From: Synanceia verrucosa
Taxonomy: Eukaryota; Chordata; Actinopteri; Perciformes; Synanceiidae
NCBI GenBank assembly: GCA_029721515.1
Contig: CM056559.1
Span: 19,447,479 to 19,511,478 of the forward strand
Reading direction: 5' to 3'
DNA length: 64,000 bases
Both the position numbers and the translations under genes were made by a program. Below the pieces are notes generated by a model. That model was not told where the DNA came from and searched no databases. It saw only the letters and a program-made list of their open reading frames with translations. Below are positions 50,792 to 63,970 of this stretch, one piece after another; position 1 is the stretch's first letter, and every line of letters starts with the position of its first letter.

Positions 50792-53527
50792 TGCTAATGT
50801 TTAGCATCATGGTTGCTCGCCTCAGCTAAGTCGAGGCATCCTCTCCAGGTGAACAGCTATTGCCTTTGCTTTGCTGTTTTCCACATTTCCTTCCCTATGA
50901 CTCACATCATTCAAGTTGTCATGTTAACAAAGTAAATGACGTTACTGAGTGACTCAGAGTAACAAGGGGTCAGTGAACAGACAACAGGGCTGCTGTACAG
51001 CTACACTTTTATTTTGAAATAGCACTCACCTGGGAAAAAATGTTAGAATAGATTTCATTGTGTTTTTAACAACAGATACTGTACTGACGCTGGCTTGAAA
51101 CTAATAATTGAAGTTACAGTGAGCATAAGGTAATCTGATCAGTTACAATTAAATAAATGTGTGTCAGTACCACAGTAAGCATGGTGCTGTACTGTATCAT
51201 CACAACACACCAGAGGGCTTCAGTGCTGTTAAAACATGCAGGTACAGTATGTCTCACCTGCCACATGTGATTTAATGTTTGTGACTCAAAGATCTTATCA
51301 GCAGTAATAACAGTCTGTGTCATTATTACAGAGAAGAGAAGTTTTTCACTGGCATTCATTCTTAAAATTTAAGTTGAACAGAAGGTCACTGTTCAGTTCT
51401 TCATCAATTTTAGCTGCTCAAGTTTTGACCTAAACATATAGAGATGTTTGGATGGGATTACTTATTCAAAAGATAAGTAAGTTTAATGTTTGATTTTTTT
51501 CTGCTCTGCTCTGAGTTACATTTAAATTTAGAGCAACATAATGCATTTTGGGAATTCATCAGCTTTCATACAGCACATAATTAATGAAGACATTCCCACT
51601 ATTTTATACTAGAAATTGCAGTTGAGGTGAAATAAAATGTCTTCAGGCCAAAATATAAAATAATGTAAAGTCCCTACATCAATAAAACAGCTATGTTCAC
51701 TTAAGCTGTGTAAAATCTATTCACATATGTGCAAAGTAGCAATAAAACCTGGGATGAGGTGATTTTAGATGTGTGTTGATGTTAACGGAGCCGTGCAGGG
51801 CTGCAGGCTTACAGTTCTGGACCGGGTGGTTTCTCCTCACACAGCAGCGTATTATGACATTAAACTTGCATTACTAGTTTATATTATTGTTTTTAATACC
51901 ATTAGAGAATATGAAACACATTCACCAATCAGTAAATTTATATTGACAAAGGTCAATATAAACACTCTTTTAGTTGAATGAATAACACAAGTAACACTGC
52001 TCACACTGATGCTGAAATACTTGCTTTAAGAGACTGATCCTGACCAAAGGGGGCTTGGAGTGAATTTAGGTTATTTCAGGGTGAAATGATGCTGTGAATT
52101 CAATGTGTTCATTGCAGAGGAATTACAGGAGTCTGAAGTTGGCCACAAGATAGTTTCTTAATCGCAGCATATTTCTCCATCTGGCCTCGCCATCCTCCAC
52201 TGAGTTGTTGTCAGAACAGTCTCCAATAGTTTCCAGAGCTGTCACTCATCCAGACTGCAACGTTTAAGGCTCAGAAAAAGGTAGACAGTAGAAGTGAGCG
52301 AGGTACCTGTACTTTTTCTGTTGGGGTAGCTTTAATTAGAAATCTTGTGAAGTATGCAGGTGATCCATCAGAGGCTGTCGAGTCCGGACCTCCTCTGCTC
52401 TCCTCCCTGCAGCGAACACATTCTACATGTGGAATCTGAGAATGATAGATGGAGCTGGCAGTCGAACACTCCTGTCACGCCCACACTTCCTAATCTCAGC
52501 TCCTCATAGCATCTTCACACCCCTGGTTTCTATCTTTCAACCACTCCAACAGGGCAGCTGTAAGACAGAGATTAAATTGGCTTTTTCTTCGTCTTATGTA
52601 AACTTTGTTTTTCTGTGTTTGGTTAATATTTGGATGTACATGGCAACAAATCGACAAACTTCCACATTGTACCACCCATAACTTTCAACAGGATAGTGGG
52701 AGTATGCATTACTCACAGTTATTAGGATGTGCTGCTTTCCTAACATGTATCTATTGTGTATTTTTATGTTCAAAATTTGAACGAGCCTTTGTTTCCCTAA
52801 ATCTGCACAATGAAAGGCCTGTGGAGTCTCAGTCACCACATTTGGGGAATATGCCAAGTTGAACTATATAATGATTCAACTTTAAGTAGCAATAACTTTA
52901 CATCCTTTCTCCACCCATACTCCATTTTTCATCCATTAAACCAAAATACTTATACCACATTCTACATTAAAAGCATTTATGTAATCACTTTTTGCTTTTA
53001 GTCAGCCTTTCCTATAATGGAATTAAAGTAGCAGGATCATTGCTCATGTCACAATGGCCTAAGAGAAGACTGATAAACTGCTCCCAATTGGCCTCCATGG
53101 AGCTTTTTCCACATTACAGTCAATGAAACTGATGGATTAGAGTCTTGCAGCTGTCAATGGAGGCACTCTGATGGATGTCTGACTCAGCTAGTAGTGTTGT
53201 TCAATCGGGATTCCAGTCTGGAAACACAAACGGATCGGCCATCTTAGCACTTGAGTGATCTAGAGTCAATGATGATTGGTGATGTGTGTCTGAGTGTGTG
53301 TTTCTTTAGTGCCACGGCGAGTCTATGAACTGTAATTGATAGCCACCAAGCAGTCATTTCAGTATTGATCTTAAAACAGCTGATCTGAGTGAGCATGTAA
53401 ACTGAGTGGAATTAATCAGGTCTGTAGTTTTAGTACATTTCCTCTGTATGGTCACATTAATACTGCAGAGTCCACATGGTTACCCTCTATACTCCATCAC
53501 CTGCTCTGTTCACCACTTTAATACTAC
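50792..53527. other. Intergenic region, no gene recognised
   Basis: AT-rich sequence with only short frames (up to 87 codons). No repeat was assigned. Confidence 0.5.
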
Positions 53528-54117
53528 GTAAGGGTGGGCGATATGGGCAAAAAATAATATCTCGATATTTTGGGGGATTTTGGCAATAATGATAATCAGT
53601 CTGTATCCTTTAAAATGTGATCTGAATTGTCTGAGTTAGAGCCTGTGTCCACCAAACGCATTTTTAGCACTGAGAGTGCTCAAAAAACTTGTTTTCTGAG
53701 TGCCCAACGGTGTTAAAAATTGAACAGATTTCAATGTGAAGCGCTCTGAGTGCTGCGCTAAAAAAAAAGTTTCTGCTGATGGCTTTTTACCACCCAAGGC
53801 CTTAGCACTCTGAAACTGAAGTGTAGCTTCGGAAACCGGAGGCGCCTGCATTTTCTCTCTGCCATCACAACGCGCTGCTAGACTGTTTGCAACCTCCTTG
53901 ATCACATGAAGTGATCACGTAGGCCCACTAGTCGTGTAACTCAATCCTGCCAAGCTGCAGAGAGTGATGCTGTACCGTGTAATAAGTGGATGTGAGCAGT
54001 TTCTGCGTGCATTTCAATATTTCTGGCGAAGTAATTTAAATACTCAATCATGGAAATTTGCACCTCGTCAAAACAACAATGACGATATCACAAACGATAT
54101 ATATCGCCCACCCCCGG
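53528..54117. mobile_element. hAT-like element (GGGTGGGCGATAT termini)
   Basis: The left end, AGGGTGGGCGATATGGGCAA, followed by TATCTCGATATTTT, and the right end, GATATATATCGCCCACCCCC, are inverted repeats of a well-known fish hAT family. TACTAC at 53522-53527 and at 54118-54123 is probably what remains of an 8-bp target duplication (outer two bases differ). The interior from about 53640 starts GAGCCTGTGTCCACCAAACG and may itself be a second inserted repeat. No transposase remains. Confidence 0.85.
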
Positions 54118-55394
54118 TACTACATCACATGCTTTCTGCAGACTACCATTACAAATGTATTTATGAAGATGTGATATGTGAAAAACAAACGTAATCAGCC
54201 ATGAAAAATGTTTTCCTCCGAATGTAACTGAGAATGTAGTTCAGTTGTGAGGGAACAAAGTTTTGTAGGAGGCAGGGCTGGTTAGATGATATCATGAAAG
54301 CAGCTGCACCAGATGCATTTCTGTGGCTTTACTTCACACAGAACAAATACTGGGTCAGCTCTGGCTTTTGTCTTGGGTGGTGACGGGCCGAAGGTTCGTT
54401 ATTTTAATCCTCATTTTGTCTCAATCTTTTCAAAAACATTGAACCTTCAACCGTTCTCTGGGAATAATAAGAAGTGTAACTGGACACTAAAAGCTTGTTC
54501 CTCCACTCCTCTACTGTCCTCTCTAGCTTTGCTTTTCATTTAGTTCGAGAGCTGGATCACCTATTTTCAGATGATGAAGAGTGTTTTATTTGTTTTTTTT
54601 TAGTTGTTGTTTTTTTTTTGAAGAAACACACTCATAGGGTCTGAAGGGACTTTGGATGAAAGCCCTAAAACACTTCATGCTATTCTCATTTTGAGTTTTT
54701 TTTTTTTTGTTGTTGTTGTTTTGCAACTTTGGCACATCATTTTATGTTTATGTAATACTTTAACACTGTATTCATAAAACCGACATTCATAGCACAGTTA
54801 GTTCCACTTGAGGCAGAATGACAAACAGTAGACAGTGATGGATGGAGCCTTGTTGTATACGGGTGTGAAAGTGGTTTCCAGGCAGCGTCCTCTCCCTTTT
54901 CTACAAAAATACCAGAAGTCTTCTCACAGTTTGCTCCAGAGGTGTTGGGCTTCTCATAACTGACACACAGATGAGGAAAATGTTCGAAAAAAAATGAAGC
55001 TACAGACACGAGAACAGAGGGATTTTAAGTTATATAACAATCCTGACATTCACGCCCTAATATTTGATCAGATATCAATTAAAACTTATATAATGTGAGA
55101 GGGTGACACATCACAGATTACAAAATCAAGGAGGACAAAAACAAGCCACCTGTCACATTTATTGAAGCACTCCATTGTGAATCTCACTGAAGAGCAACTT
55201 TTTTTTTACCAAAACATAATCATTCCTTAATTATTTGGTAATGTTGTAATGTGTGCCGGTCAGCGCTACTGGAATGAACCGAAGACATTCATTTGGAGAT
55301 CAGGGGCTGGAAAGCAACAGCATAAAGCAAAATAAACATGGAATGAGAGGAAATTATTTGGTTATGTACTGCAGGGCTGACGAGAGAAAGGGGA
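54118..55394. other. Intergenic region, no gene recognised
   Basis: Contains T-rich runs and a GTT tract near 54.59-54.72 kb. No exon was recognised. Confidence 0.5.
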
Positions 55395-55405
55395 AGGTGG
55401 ACGGC

Positions 55406-55783
55406 AGCCTTACAAGCCAGACTATGACATCGAATGACTAGTCTGGGGACAGTCCAATTGTCGTTGTTCAGACTGCCTCTGCACATAACAGGCTATGACC
55501 AATCAGAGCAAGGGTCAATGTGACGTATTCCTTTTAGCTACCAGCTGACCCAGCTGGTATATTAAACTTTTGCCGTAGCCAGTCGGCAAAACAGCAAATA
55601 CATCCTTCTTTAAAACGGATGACTTGAATGTTTCTTTCAGCTCAACTTTCAAAGAAAAGCCCAAGTCTATCTCTTCCAAAATTGATAACAGCTGATTCAA
55701 GCGATCACTGTTCGTCAGCCACTAGACCATCCTGCTAGACAAAAATATTTTTTGCCGCTAGGTTGCGTCTAGATTTCTAGGCT
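55406..55783 (-). mobile_element. AGCCT-ended element, copy 2, with RecQ-like helicase fragment
   Basis: A 378-bp element begins AGCCTTACAAGCCAGACTAT and ends TTTCTAGGCT, with the same ends and order as copy 1 at 34471-35021. It is flanked by an 11-bp direct repeat with one mismatch: AGGTGGACGGC at 55395-55405 and AGGCGGACGGC at 55784-55794. The flanks of the two copies differ, so these are independent insertions. It lacks about 120 internal bases present in copy 1. Confidence 0.82.
55515..55700 (-). pseudogene. RecQ-like helicase N-terminal fragment with intact Walker A
   Basis: The minus-strand open frame of 61 codons contains LGFSLKVELKETFKSSVLKK, then DVFAVLPTGYGKSLIYQLGQ. LPTGYGKSLIYQL is the motif I pattern of RecQ-family DNA helicases (compare PTGGGKS.CYQL in cellular RecQ enzymes). 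The open frame begins with TTG and not ATG. It ends about 20 codons after the Walker A, where sequence passes into the element's terminal region. No DEAH box, other helicase motifs or RQC domain are present, so it cannot be a functional helicase. It is probably a remnant of a gene carried by a larger autonomous relative. Confidence 0.7.
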
Positions 55784-55794
55784 AGGCGGACGGC

Positions 55795-58700
55795 TCAGTA
55801 GTCAGTAATTGGTCAAGTTTCGGGCTTCTGGGTAGACAGACTGCTGGTGGAAAGCAGCACACAGTCCCTGCGCCAAGAAGTATTTACACAAAGCAAGTTT
55901 CCTTAAAATGACAAATAATCGTTCTTCCACAAATAAACTAACAAGATAAAATGTTTAGATTAGTGAGCTTTAGAGTTTTATGGTGGATATAAGCTCTGTG
56001 TGTCTGCATTTTCTGTTACTCAGTATTTTTAATTCTTCCTTGAGTGGTCATTTAGTGATCTTCCACCTGAACAATAAAAGGGTGAAATAATGTGTTAGTA
56101 TGGGTTCAGAGGAGGCTTTATGTGCCTTTATTTAATTATGTGCCATAATTTGGGAGTCACAAAGAAAAGATTTACTGAAAAAAGAAAATGTAGCTGACAA
56201 CAGTATTTTGTCTTTCCATATTTAAGGTTTGTTTTTTTGTCAGCACTCCCTTCTCCAGGAAAATCCCTCAGAATCCCTTCATCTTGGCATTAATGTCCAC
56301 ACATAATATGGAGTCAAACATGTTTCCCAGAAATATTTGGATAAAAGGGCAGGACAGGAGGTTGGATGTGAACACCCCAACATCACCTGTAAGTCATTAA
56401 CTTCTCTGAAGAGAATATGTTGACCGAAATGAATTTGAATTTGGAACAAAATGTTGAGTTTTAAGTTGTTTTTGTTGTCGTTGTTGTTGTTATTTCTGAA
56501 CAGTCTGCCCTGAACTATGAAATCACTGCCAAGTTTCAGTTTCTTCAATAGTTAATACACTTTATTTAAAGTGCATTGCAAACATTACAAATGAAAAATG
56601 AATGTCCATGTGTTAGCACTTATTTTCAATCCTTTTGTGTTCGCATTGAATGTGAATATGTAGCACATATGGATCAACTGTGGACACACTAGCAGAGTGA
56701 GTGGAATGTTGCCGTGTGTGAGAAATCAGCCTCAGACTGACCTGAGACACTTCTTTTCTCTTATTTTCATCCAAACTTTGTCTTTGTTTCTGTGTTTTCA
56801 TGGTTTGGATTTTGCATGAAATCAAGACTTAATGATTTATATGCACCTAAAAAACAAGTTTTCCCAAATCATGTTGGGGAAAATGTTTACTGGCAGAAGA
56901 ACTTTTGCATTTTGTGCTGCATGTAAATCATATATGGGAGTTGGTTGTGGTAGATAGTGGTTACATAAATCACAGATCTTTCACACCAGAGGTCGTGAGC
57001 CCCACATGAATTTAGCTTTGTTTAATAAAGTGAGGGAAAGGTTTAATATTTACCCAAGACCACCTTTACTGAAAAACATTGAAAGTATTTTCATTTCGCT
57101 GAGTGATTCTCGCTGCTTTGAAGGGGGTGTCATGGTGGAAAAAGGTGATGTCATGTACTTTATACACCAATCAGGATTCAGAAACATTTGAACCCTATGA
57201 GTCTTGAGGCTGCTACAAAGGGAATGTTGCCAGATATATACAGAGATATAGATATAAATTTGAGTCTGTGTTTTGTAGGTCTAACCAAGTGTTGTGAGCA
57301 CCAAAAGAAAGCCATAAAAAATAATAGATAATAGTCATGCTTTAGTTGCAGATTTTGAATTGCAGAACTGGTCTGTTCTGTATGAACATTTAGTGACTTG
57401 ACACATTAATGAAGTGTTTCAATAAAAAAAAAAATGTTCAGGCAGCATGATATTTCCTTAAAAATATATCATATTTGCAGTTGGAAGTTTGCTGTCAGTA
57501 TACTTTTCAGTTCAGCATTAATTAATAATACAGCAGAAATGTCTGCTCTGATTGGTGTTTCTGTGTTTCCAACTCATAGCAGCCAGGACCACAGACACTT
57601 ACTGGTTTGCATAATAATTAGCCATGTGCTTTTGTTTGGAGAACACATATTTTCAATGCACTAGGCCTTTTGAACACCGGCTGTTTGTTTTTGCTGGGCT
57701 TTTGGCCCAACAGGCCATTTCTCGGTCTATTGGGGTTTTAGAATAACAGCCCCCCCACAGAACGGGACTCGCTACACACGAGGATATATATTGATGTTGA
57801 AAAGTCACGAGAAAGTGCGTTTTGCATAGTGTGTCATCTTTAAGGGTCAAGGATGATTGTTGACTTCCATAACCCAGTGATGAGGGCCCCAGAGAAGCTA
57901 TGAAATCACTACCAGGCTTCAATTACATCTTCATTAGTGAAGAATGTTCTTGGACTGCACCACCATTACAAAGGAGGATGTATTTCCATAACACATTAAT
58001 GATGTTGGCTGTCAGATGTGGTGTTAATAGAGGACACGGGTTATTTTTTTTATCCCAAATTACTTCTTTTGAGTGATAAGTTTATAACTGTACAGGACAG
58101 GTTAAGGGTCGATCTTTGTGTTGATGAGCTGGATCCTTGGAGAGAATCAGGTTCACCAAGACAGTGATGGCAGGAACTGAGAAAGCTTCATCTAACAAAA
58201 TTGTTTTCAGTTTCAGACTTCTCATCTGACAAATGAATGAAGGTGTATGCAATATTATTCTGTATATATGGGTAATGTTGTCTATATAAACCTACATGAC
58301 TTTATGCATTTAATTCAACAAGCCAGCGTATAGCTTTGAGAGCATGTGTGAGGCGCTGTACACAACACCATGCTCTCATGTTCAAGTTGATCCTGCCAGA
58401 GCAAACTATTTGGACCGAAGTTACGTTTGCCGTGACAGTGATGTATTGCAGAATGTGGTGGAAAGATGAGGGGTAACTTGAGATTTCCTACACATGAAGA
58501 CAGACATTCATTCACGTGCACACATGCCTACACACCTCTGGCTGCCCACAGGTTTAATACCATGAGGACTGGGTAATTCTGTCTGCCAGGTCTCTGGGGG
58601 GATGTTGCAGTTAACGTCAAACATTAATATTGGACAGCAGGCCTATTGACAAGTTGACAGTGAAAAAGTGAGGCTGGTGTGACCTCCCCTCGTTGTCAAT

Positions 58701-59293
58701 TAGAACAAAGGCAGTTCATGGAGCAGACGGCTGAATGAAGGGCTGGAGGCAGCGAGGGGTGGTTCATGCTGACAGCCATGACTTCATCCCTCAGGGTTGC
58801 CCAGTCTGAAACATCAAGAATGGGTCTGCTTTTGGTTAATGTTAAGACAGTGGAACACACTGCGTTAGAAATGTGAGTTCATTTAGGTTCTCTTTTCTTG
58901 GTCTTGTTCCTATTGTGAACTGATCTCAGCTGCAACTGAAGGTTGACTTGTTTGAAGTTTCTTGTTATTGTAGCTCTGAATGAAGGTCAGTCGGGACACT
59001 GACATCAATGTTATAAGCGCTTATTGCAGGTAAATGCATTTTATTTTGGAGGTGTGACTCAGCTCATGTGATGCAGTCTGAGCTCACTGTTTCTAGCACA
59101 AGTGTGTTCATATCACCTGAAGGCCTCTGTACAGCCAACAGGCTAATGAAACAGTGAGTGTTATGATAAGGCTGTGCAAGGCGAACAGAGTGACCATGGT
59201 CAGTGGGCTCATATTGGTGCCCTCAACAAGATTAGTATTTGGTGGCTCCCAACAATAAGAACTATCACACACATCAGTGGTTTCCACACCACA
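55795..59293. other. Intergenic region, no gene recognised
   Basis: Two similar 23-base segments, near 56515 and 57898 (CTATGAAATCACTRCCARGY type), hint at a diverged repeat. Otherwise only short frames are seen. Confidence 0.45.
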
Positions 59294-59642
59294 ATCCATC
59301 CATCCAGCCATTATCTACCGCTTATCCTCACATGGGGGGGGGGCTGGAGCCTATCCCAGCTATCTTAGGGCGGAAGTCGTCAGAAGTCATCACCTCATCA
59401 CAGGGCACATAGAGACAGACCACCACTCACACTCACACCTACGGTCAATTTAAATTCGCTAATTAAACTAATCCCCATGCATGTTTTTGGATGGTGGGAG
59501 GAAGCCGGAGTACCCGCAGAAAACCCACGCAGACATAAGGAGAACATGCAAACTCCACACAGAAAGGCCCTGGGCCAGTATTTGAACCTGGTACCTTCTT
59601 GCTGTGAGGCAACAGTGCTAACCACTACACCACCGTGCTGCC
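59294..59642 (-). mobile_element. Full-length tRNA-headed SINE-like repeat
   Basis: On the minus strand the element starts GGCAGCACGGTGGTGTAGTG, followed by GTTAGCACTGTTGCCTCACA. It has a degenerate B-box (GGTTCAAATAC, 59578-59588), then GTGTGGAGTTTGCATGTTCT. It ends CTGGGATAGGCTCCAGCC, GAGGATAAGCGG and a GGAT tandem tail (59294-59305). I recognise the whole as one of the most abundant fish interspersed repeats. The tRNA-like head makes pol III origin likely. A 5'-truncated relative lies at 35045-35180. Confidence 0.85.
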
Positions 59643-62632
59643 CTCCACGCCACAATAATTATTTTTATTTCTATACATTAAGGCAACAAAAGCAATATCA
59701 GATATTGGCAATATAACTATTAAATACACAAAAAAGCACCTGACTGTTCAAACATGCTGTATTCATTGTTTTGTGTCATTCTACTGCAGATAAATTATGA
59801 CTGCCACAAAAAAAATTGTTACTCATAAATATTAGTCTCAGTAAAAGTAAATAAACAATGTGTGACTGCAATATTCAACAACACTTGGACAACAATGCTA
59901 ACTGGCTGCACTTACAGTGCATGATTCAGAAGGATCATCCTTCTCCAGCTGGGGTTTTCAAATAACTCCTGACAGTATGTGGACAATAACAAAATAGATA
60001 TTAGCCTGCTGTAAGCAAAAACATAGAGTTACAGAATATGACAAGTCAAAAAAACTGCCTGCTGTACAAACTAACAAGGGCACGCCCCATGTGACCGCCT
60101 ACATGGCCTATGCCCAGAACTGGCCCTGATTATGGTTTTGTACTTCCTGGCTCATGTTACTGCATTCTTGGAAAGGGAGGAGTGACTCAATGATTACTCA
60201 GTTTGTTGCGATCAGCCACCACGCCACTAAATGTCGCAAAATTACAAACACTGCACCTCAACTAAACAACTAAAAGTATAAAGTTCATAAAAAATACAAG
60301 ACTTCCCACTGGGTGTCCAAAACCAAAAGTCAGTATTGACTTATTCTAATGTATCTATTCTAATTAATCTAATTCTAATGTAATGTAAAGTACTTCACTT
60401 GAGTTACTGTGGATAGCCCATATAACTAGCCTACATAATAAATACTTATTTTAACCTAATACCATGCGGACATGGTCAGTGGGTCTTGGGTGAAAGTCCT
60501 GTGTTTTTTTGACTGATTTGTCACATCACCTATCCTGAAATACAACCTGACCTCCATCCCATAGATTATGGGTAAAAAGAAGAGAACTATGCAGCCTAAC
60601 TGCAGACCACCAGAGCTTTTATGCACATCGTTACAAGAAATGAACAGATGGGTAACTCTTCTTGTGTCAAACAGGTCAGAAACTGAATCGAAGCGCAATC
60701 ATCAGTTTGTTAACAGCATCATGAAAGGAAAATACTTCCAAGAGCCTTTGCTGCTGTTTCGATGCGATCCTCTGAAACATGAGTCCTGTTGTGGTCGCAG
60801 GATTGGTTTTTATGATTTGGACTCAAACTGTTGTCTCTGTCTTTCGAACCAGAACTGTTTGCTCCTGTGTTCACTGATGCTTCAGAGGTTGTCTTTGTGG
60901 CTAGCCATAATCCCGAACCACAAATCCCAGACTGCTCGGGTAAATTAGTTCTGAATGCAGCTGCAATATGTCAAATCTCCATGAGACATATTTGGTGTTG
61001 AGCTTTGAGTCAGTGTGCCTTAGCTCCCTCTAATATGCTTCATCTAGCATGTCTGCATAGAGAATCCAACCAAATAACGTGTTCCTACGTGACATAAGAG
61101 TCACCGTTTGATCGTTTGGCTTTTGATAATACTGGAGTGGATCCAGATGTTTGTTCTGTCTCTCTGTTTCTTTCTCACATGAGCACACACTCACACACTC
61201 AATGTAGTCTGGCAGGCTTCACATGTGTGTTGTAGAAGAAAACACTGTCGATTCTCAAGAGCTGAGTACTTTAAAACAAGGAAACCCAACATAAAAGGAA
61301 GACCCAGTTATTGGTTCCAGTGCCTGGGAGCATGCACAGTTCACACATTACAAGGTCTTCATGTTGCTAAAGTGTTAGCACATTTCTCACAGAATGTCTC
61401 ACAAATGTATGTAGTATATCAAGTTATAGAGAGAGTTTCATATTTCACAGCTGATTGAAATGTTATACACTGTAATCCACAGTGGTGCTGCTATAGCTTT
61501 TGGTAAACTGGACAGTTTGCTGCAAATCTTCCTTCACTCTCAATCTTAACCATCGTTGGGTAGGAAGAAGGTAAATTGTGCAACACTTCCACTCCTGTCA
61601 TGTGTCGCTGTGGGCATGTCAACACTAACAAGCAATGCAAGCAGCTGCTAATATGAAGAGACTTTGATATCTGTGACGTGTTCTGGTACCTGTTTGTAGG
61701 CCAAGTATTATCTTTTAATCAAGTTTTAGCTTTTGAACTGAATAAAATATGAAACTTTTAGGTTGCACATGTTGTCTCCCATCTCTCGACTCCAGTTTTG
61801 TGTGTAAAGTTGTTAAAGGAACTGCTCCAGGATTGTTCCAACCCGTGTGTGATTATGCACATATTTTTTTATTAAAGGCAGGAGTGGAAAGGAGTGGACA
61901 GAATTTTAGTTGGCTATCAATATAGAAAAGCTGTCATGTCAGAAAGATGAAGATGATGAGAAGGCACACTGGTTCATATCTGATTTTGCTGTTACAAAAA
62001 ATTTTGTGGAATAAGTTTACAGCTTTACAGCTACAACTAAAGGCTTAACTTGCCATGGACAAAGTTTCTGTTTGACTTTGGATCCGGCTCAGTTCCCGTC
62101 CCAGTTGAGCTAAGTGGTCCAGTGTTTGGCACGAGATCACTTTGAAGACGTCAGTGATTAATGGCCCGTGTGAAACTGTTCTGCTGTGTTGGTTACATCA
62201 CTCTCTCCTCCAACATGATACCTGATACCTTGTCAAACCAAAAGGATCATATCGCTGGCATCAGAGTCTAGTGTTTCATATGTTTTAGCATTGTATTCTT
62301 TGATCCAATGCTGTCACATTGAAAACAGACTGTGGATGAGAACACCCATCATAAAAAGAGCCTTTAGTCCGCATGCAGGCTTGACCGCATGTTTTCCTCT
62401 ATGTTATGCTATGACATGCACACACAGCAGTGCGCACGTTTCCTGTAGGTGTGGGGGAAAAAAATGAAGCACTATGTCATGCACCTCAACCTTATGATAG
62501 CTGGAGATAACCAAGGCTTAGACCTGGTGTCAAAACAACAAAAGACATCTGTTGAGAGTCTGATAAAAGGGATGGATTGGATGGAACGGTCTGTTCAGAG
62601 TGATCTGAGTCTTTGCTGAAGCCCCCCAACAA

Positions 62633-62675
62633 AAATTTGTAATTTGTGATATTGAGCTGTACAAACAAAATTGAC
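62633..62675 (+). mobile_element. Short LINE 3' tail fragment
   Basis: AAATTTGTAATTTGTGATAT, then TGAGCTGTACAAACAAAATTG, matches the end of the retroposon tail at 24125-24294. Confidence 0.5.
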
Positions 62676-63534
62676 CATTCAAAAATGAAGAAAAAATACT
62701 GAAATCACTACTGTATTCTGAAGCTAGTGTAGCTGCAGCAACCTGCTCAGCTCACCACCATCACGAAGTTAAACCTTTCATCTGAACAGTCACATTACGT
62801 ATTCGCCTGATATTAGTCTTCACTTCTCTCACAGACGGGTGTTGTAGGCAGTTCGTCCAACATGTTCCCAACTCATCACATACCTCACCATGGCGTCACA
62901 CCCCTCTGTGTCACTTTTTGGCACTAAACCACTATACAGTAGTGTAGGAAAGAACTACATGGTTGGGTTTAAATCTACTAGTTTGTACAATAAAAATGAC
63001 GCTGAACGTTGTGAACGAACAGCTGATTGTTGTTGACGAGAGGCACTAAGAGCTGTTCTGTATGCCTCGTTTGTCACCACACCCTGCCCACGTTCTCAGA
63101 GCATTTACTGTTGGATGGGTTTACATTGTAGTTAATATAAAGCCCAGTGTGATTTACTGTATACTGCTGCTCCAGTCTTGTGCAGTGTTACCGAGCAGCG
63201 CCAGCCACAAAGCCTCTGTGTTTGACTTCCTGAGAATGAGAAGCGGCTGAAACTGTCCTGTGTGAGGACAAAACACTTGGGGTTGCGTGGGGCTGGATTT
63301 AGTGAGCAGTTAGACATTATTAAAGTGTGCCTAATAGAAAGGAAATGAGAGATTTTAGAACTTTTTTCTGCCAGTGAAAGTTTTTCCGTGTCGGATGTCC
63401 TCCAGATTTCTTCTCTGTAAACCTGTTAAACAAACCCAGCATGTTGAGATGAAAAACATGCTGTCTCACTCCATGCCTTTACACAACACACACAGCCAGC
63501 CTTATCACAGCCGAAGAATAGCTCTCACTCTGCT

Positions 63535-63557
63535 CTTTTCTTCTTCTTCTTCTTCTC
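63535..63557 (+). repeat. (CTT)n microsatellite
   Basis: About six TTC/CTT units. Confidence 0.9.
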
Positions 63558-63968
63558 TCACTAACTTTAGCTCATTTCTCCCACTTTGCCCTCCTCGCTC
63601 TGCCATGGCTGCTGGCCAAAGCCGAGCAGAGGCCACTCTTTGGGATCAAAGCCTATTGGCATCTCTGATGAATTCCTGCCATCCATCGGTTCCATCTCCT
63701 TCAGATGACAAAAGGCGTTTTTGTTGTTCAAGAGCAAGCAAGCGTTTAAAATGTGCCGTCTCTGTGAATCACTCATTGTTGGCATCTTCACCCCAAAGGT
63801 GTTGCTTTCACTTTTTCAGCAACTTGACCTGTGCGTGACAAATGTTGTAAAAACATATCTTAATATTTCATGTGTATGTGTGCAGTATTCACCACGTGTC
63901 AAGAGTCAAAACACATTCACGAAACTGTTCATGAAAACTATAAAACTAAGAGGAACAGACTGTAAAGA

Positions 63969-63970
<2 letters not shown>

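Larger units (their letters stand above)
59643..63970. other. Intergenic region, no gene recognised
   Basis: Contains a possible hAT-type end near 60076-60128 (reversed start CAGGGCCAGTTCTGGGCATA), a LINE tail at 62633 and a CTT tract at 63535. Frames of 126 and 154 codons (60568-60948 and 63374-63838) show no recognisable domain. Confidence 0.5.

Noticed and set aside
59294..59642. 85-codon minus-strand frame across this region
   Set aside because: It is an accidental frame through an abundant tRNA-headed repeat.
60568..60948. 126-codon plus-strand frame starting MGKKKRTMQ
   Set aside because: No similarity recognised and no supporting signals.
63374..63838. 154-codon plus-strand frame near the window end
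   Set aside because: The serine run comes from a CTT microsatellite, and no domain or splice signal supports it.
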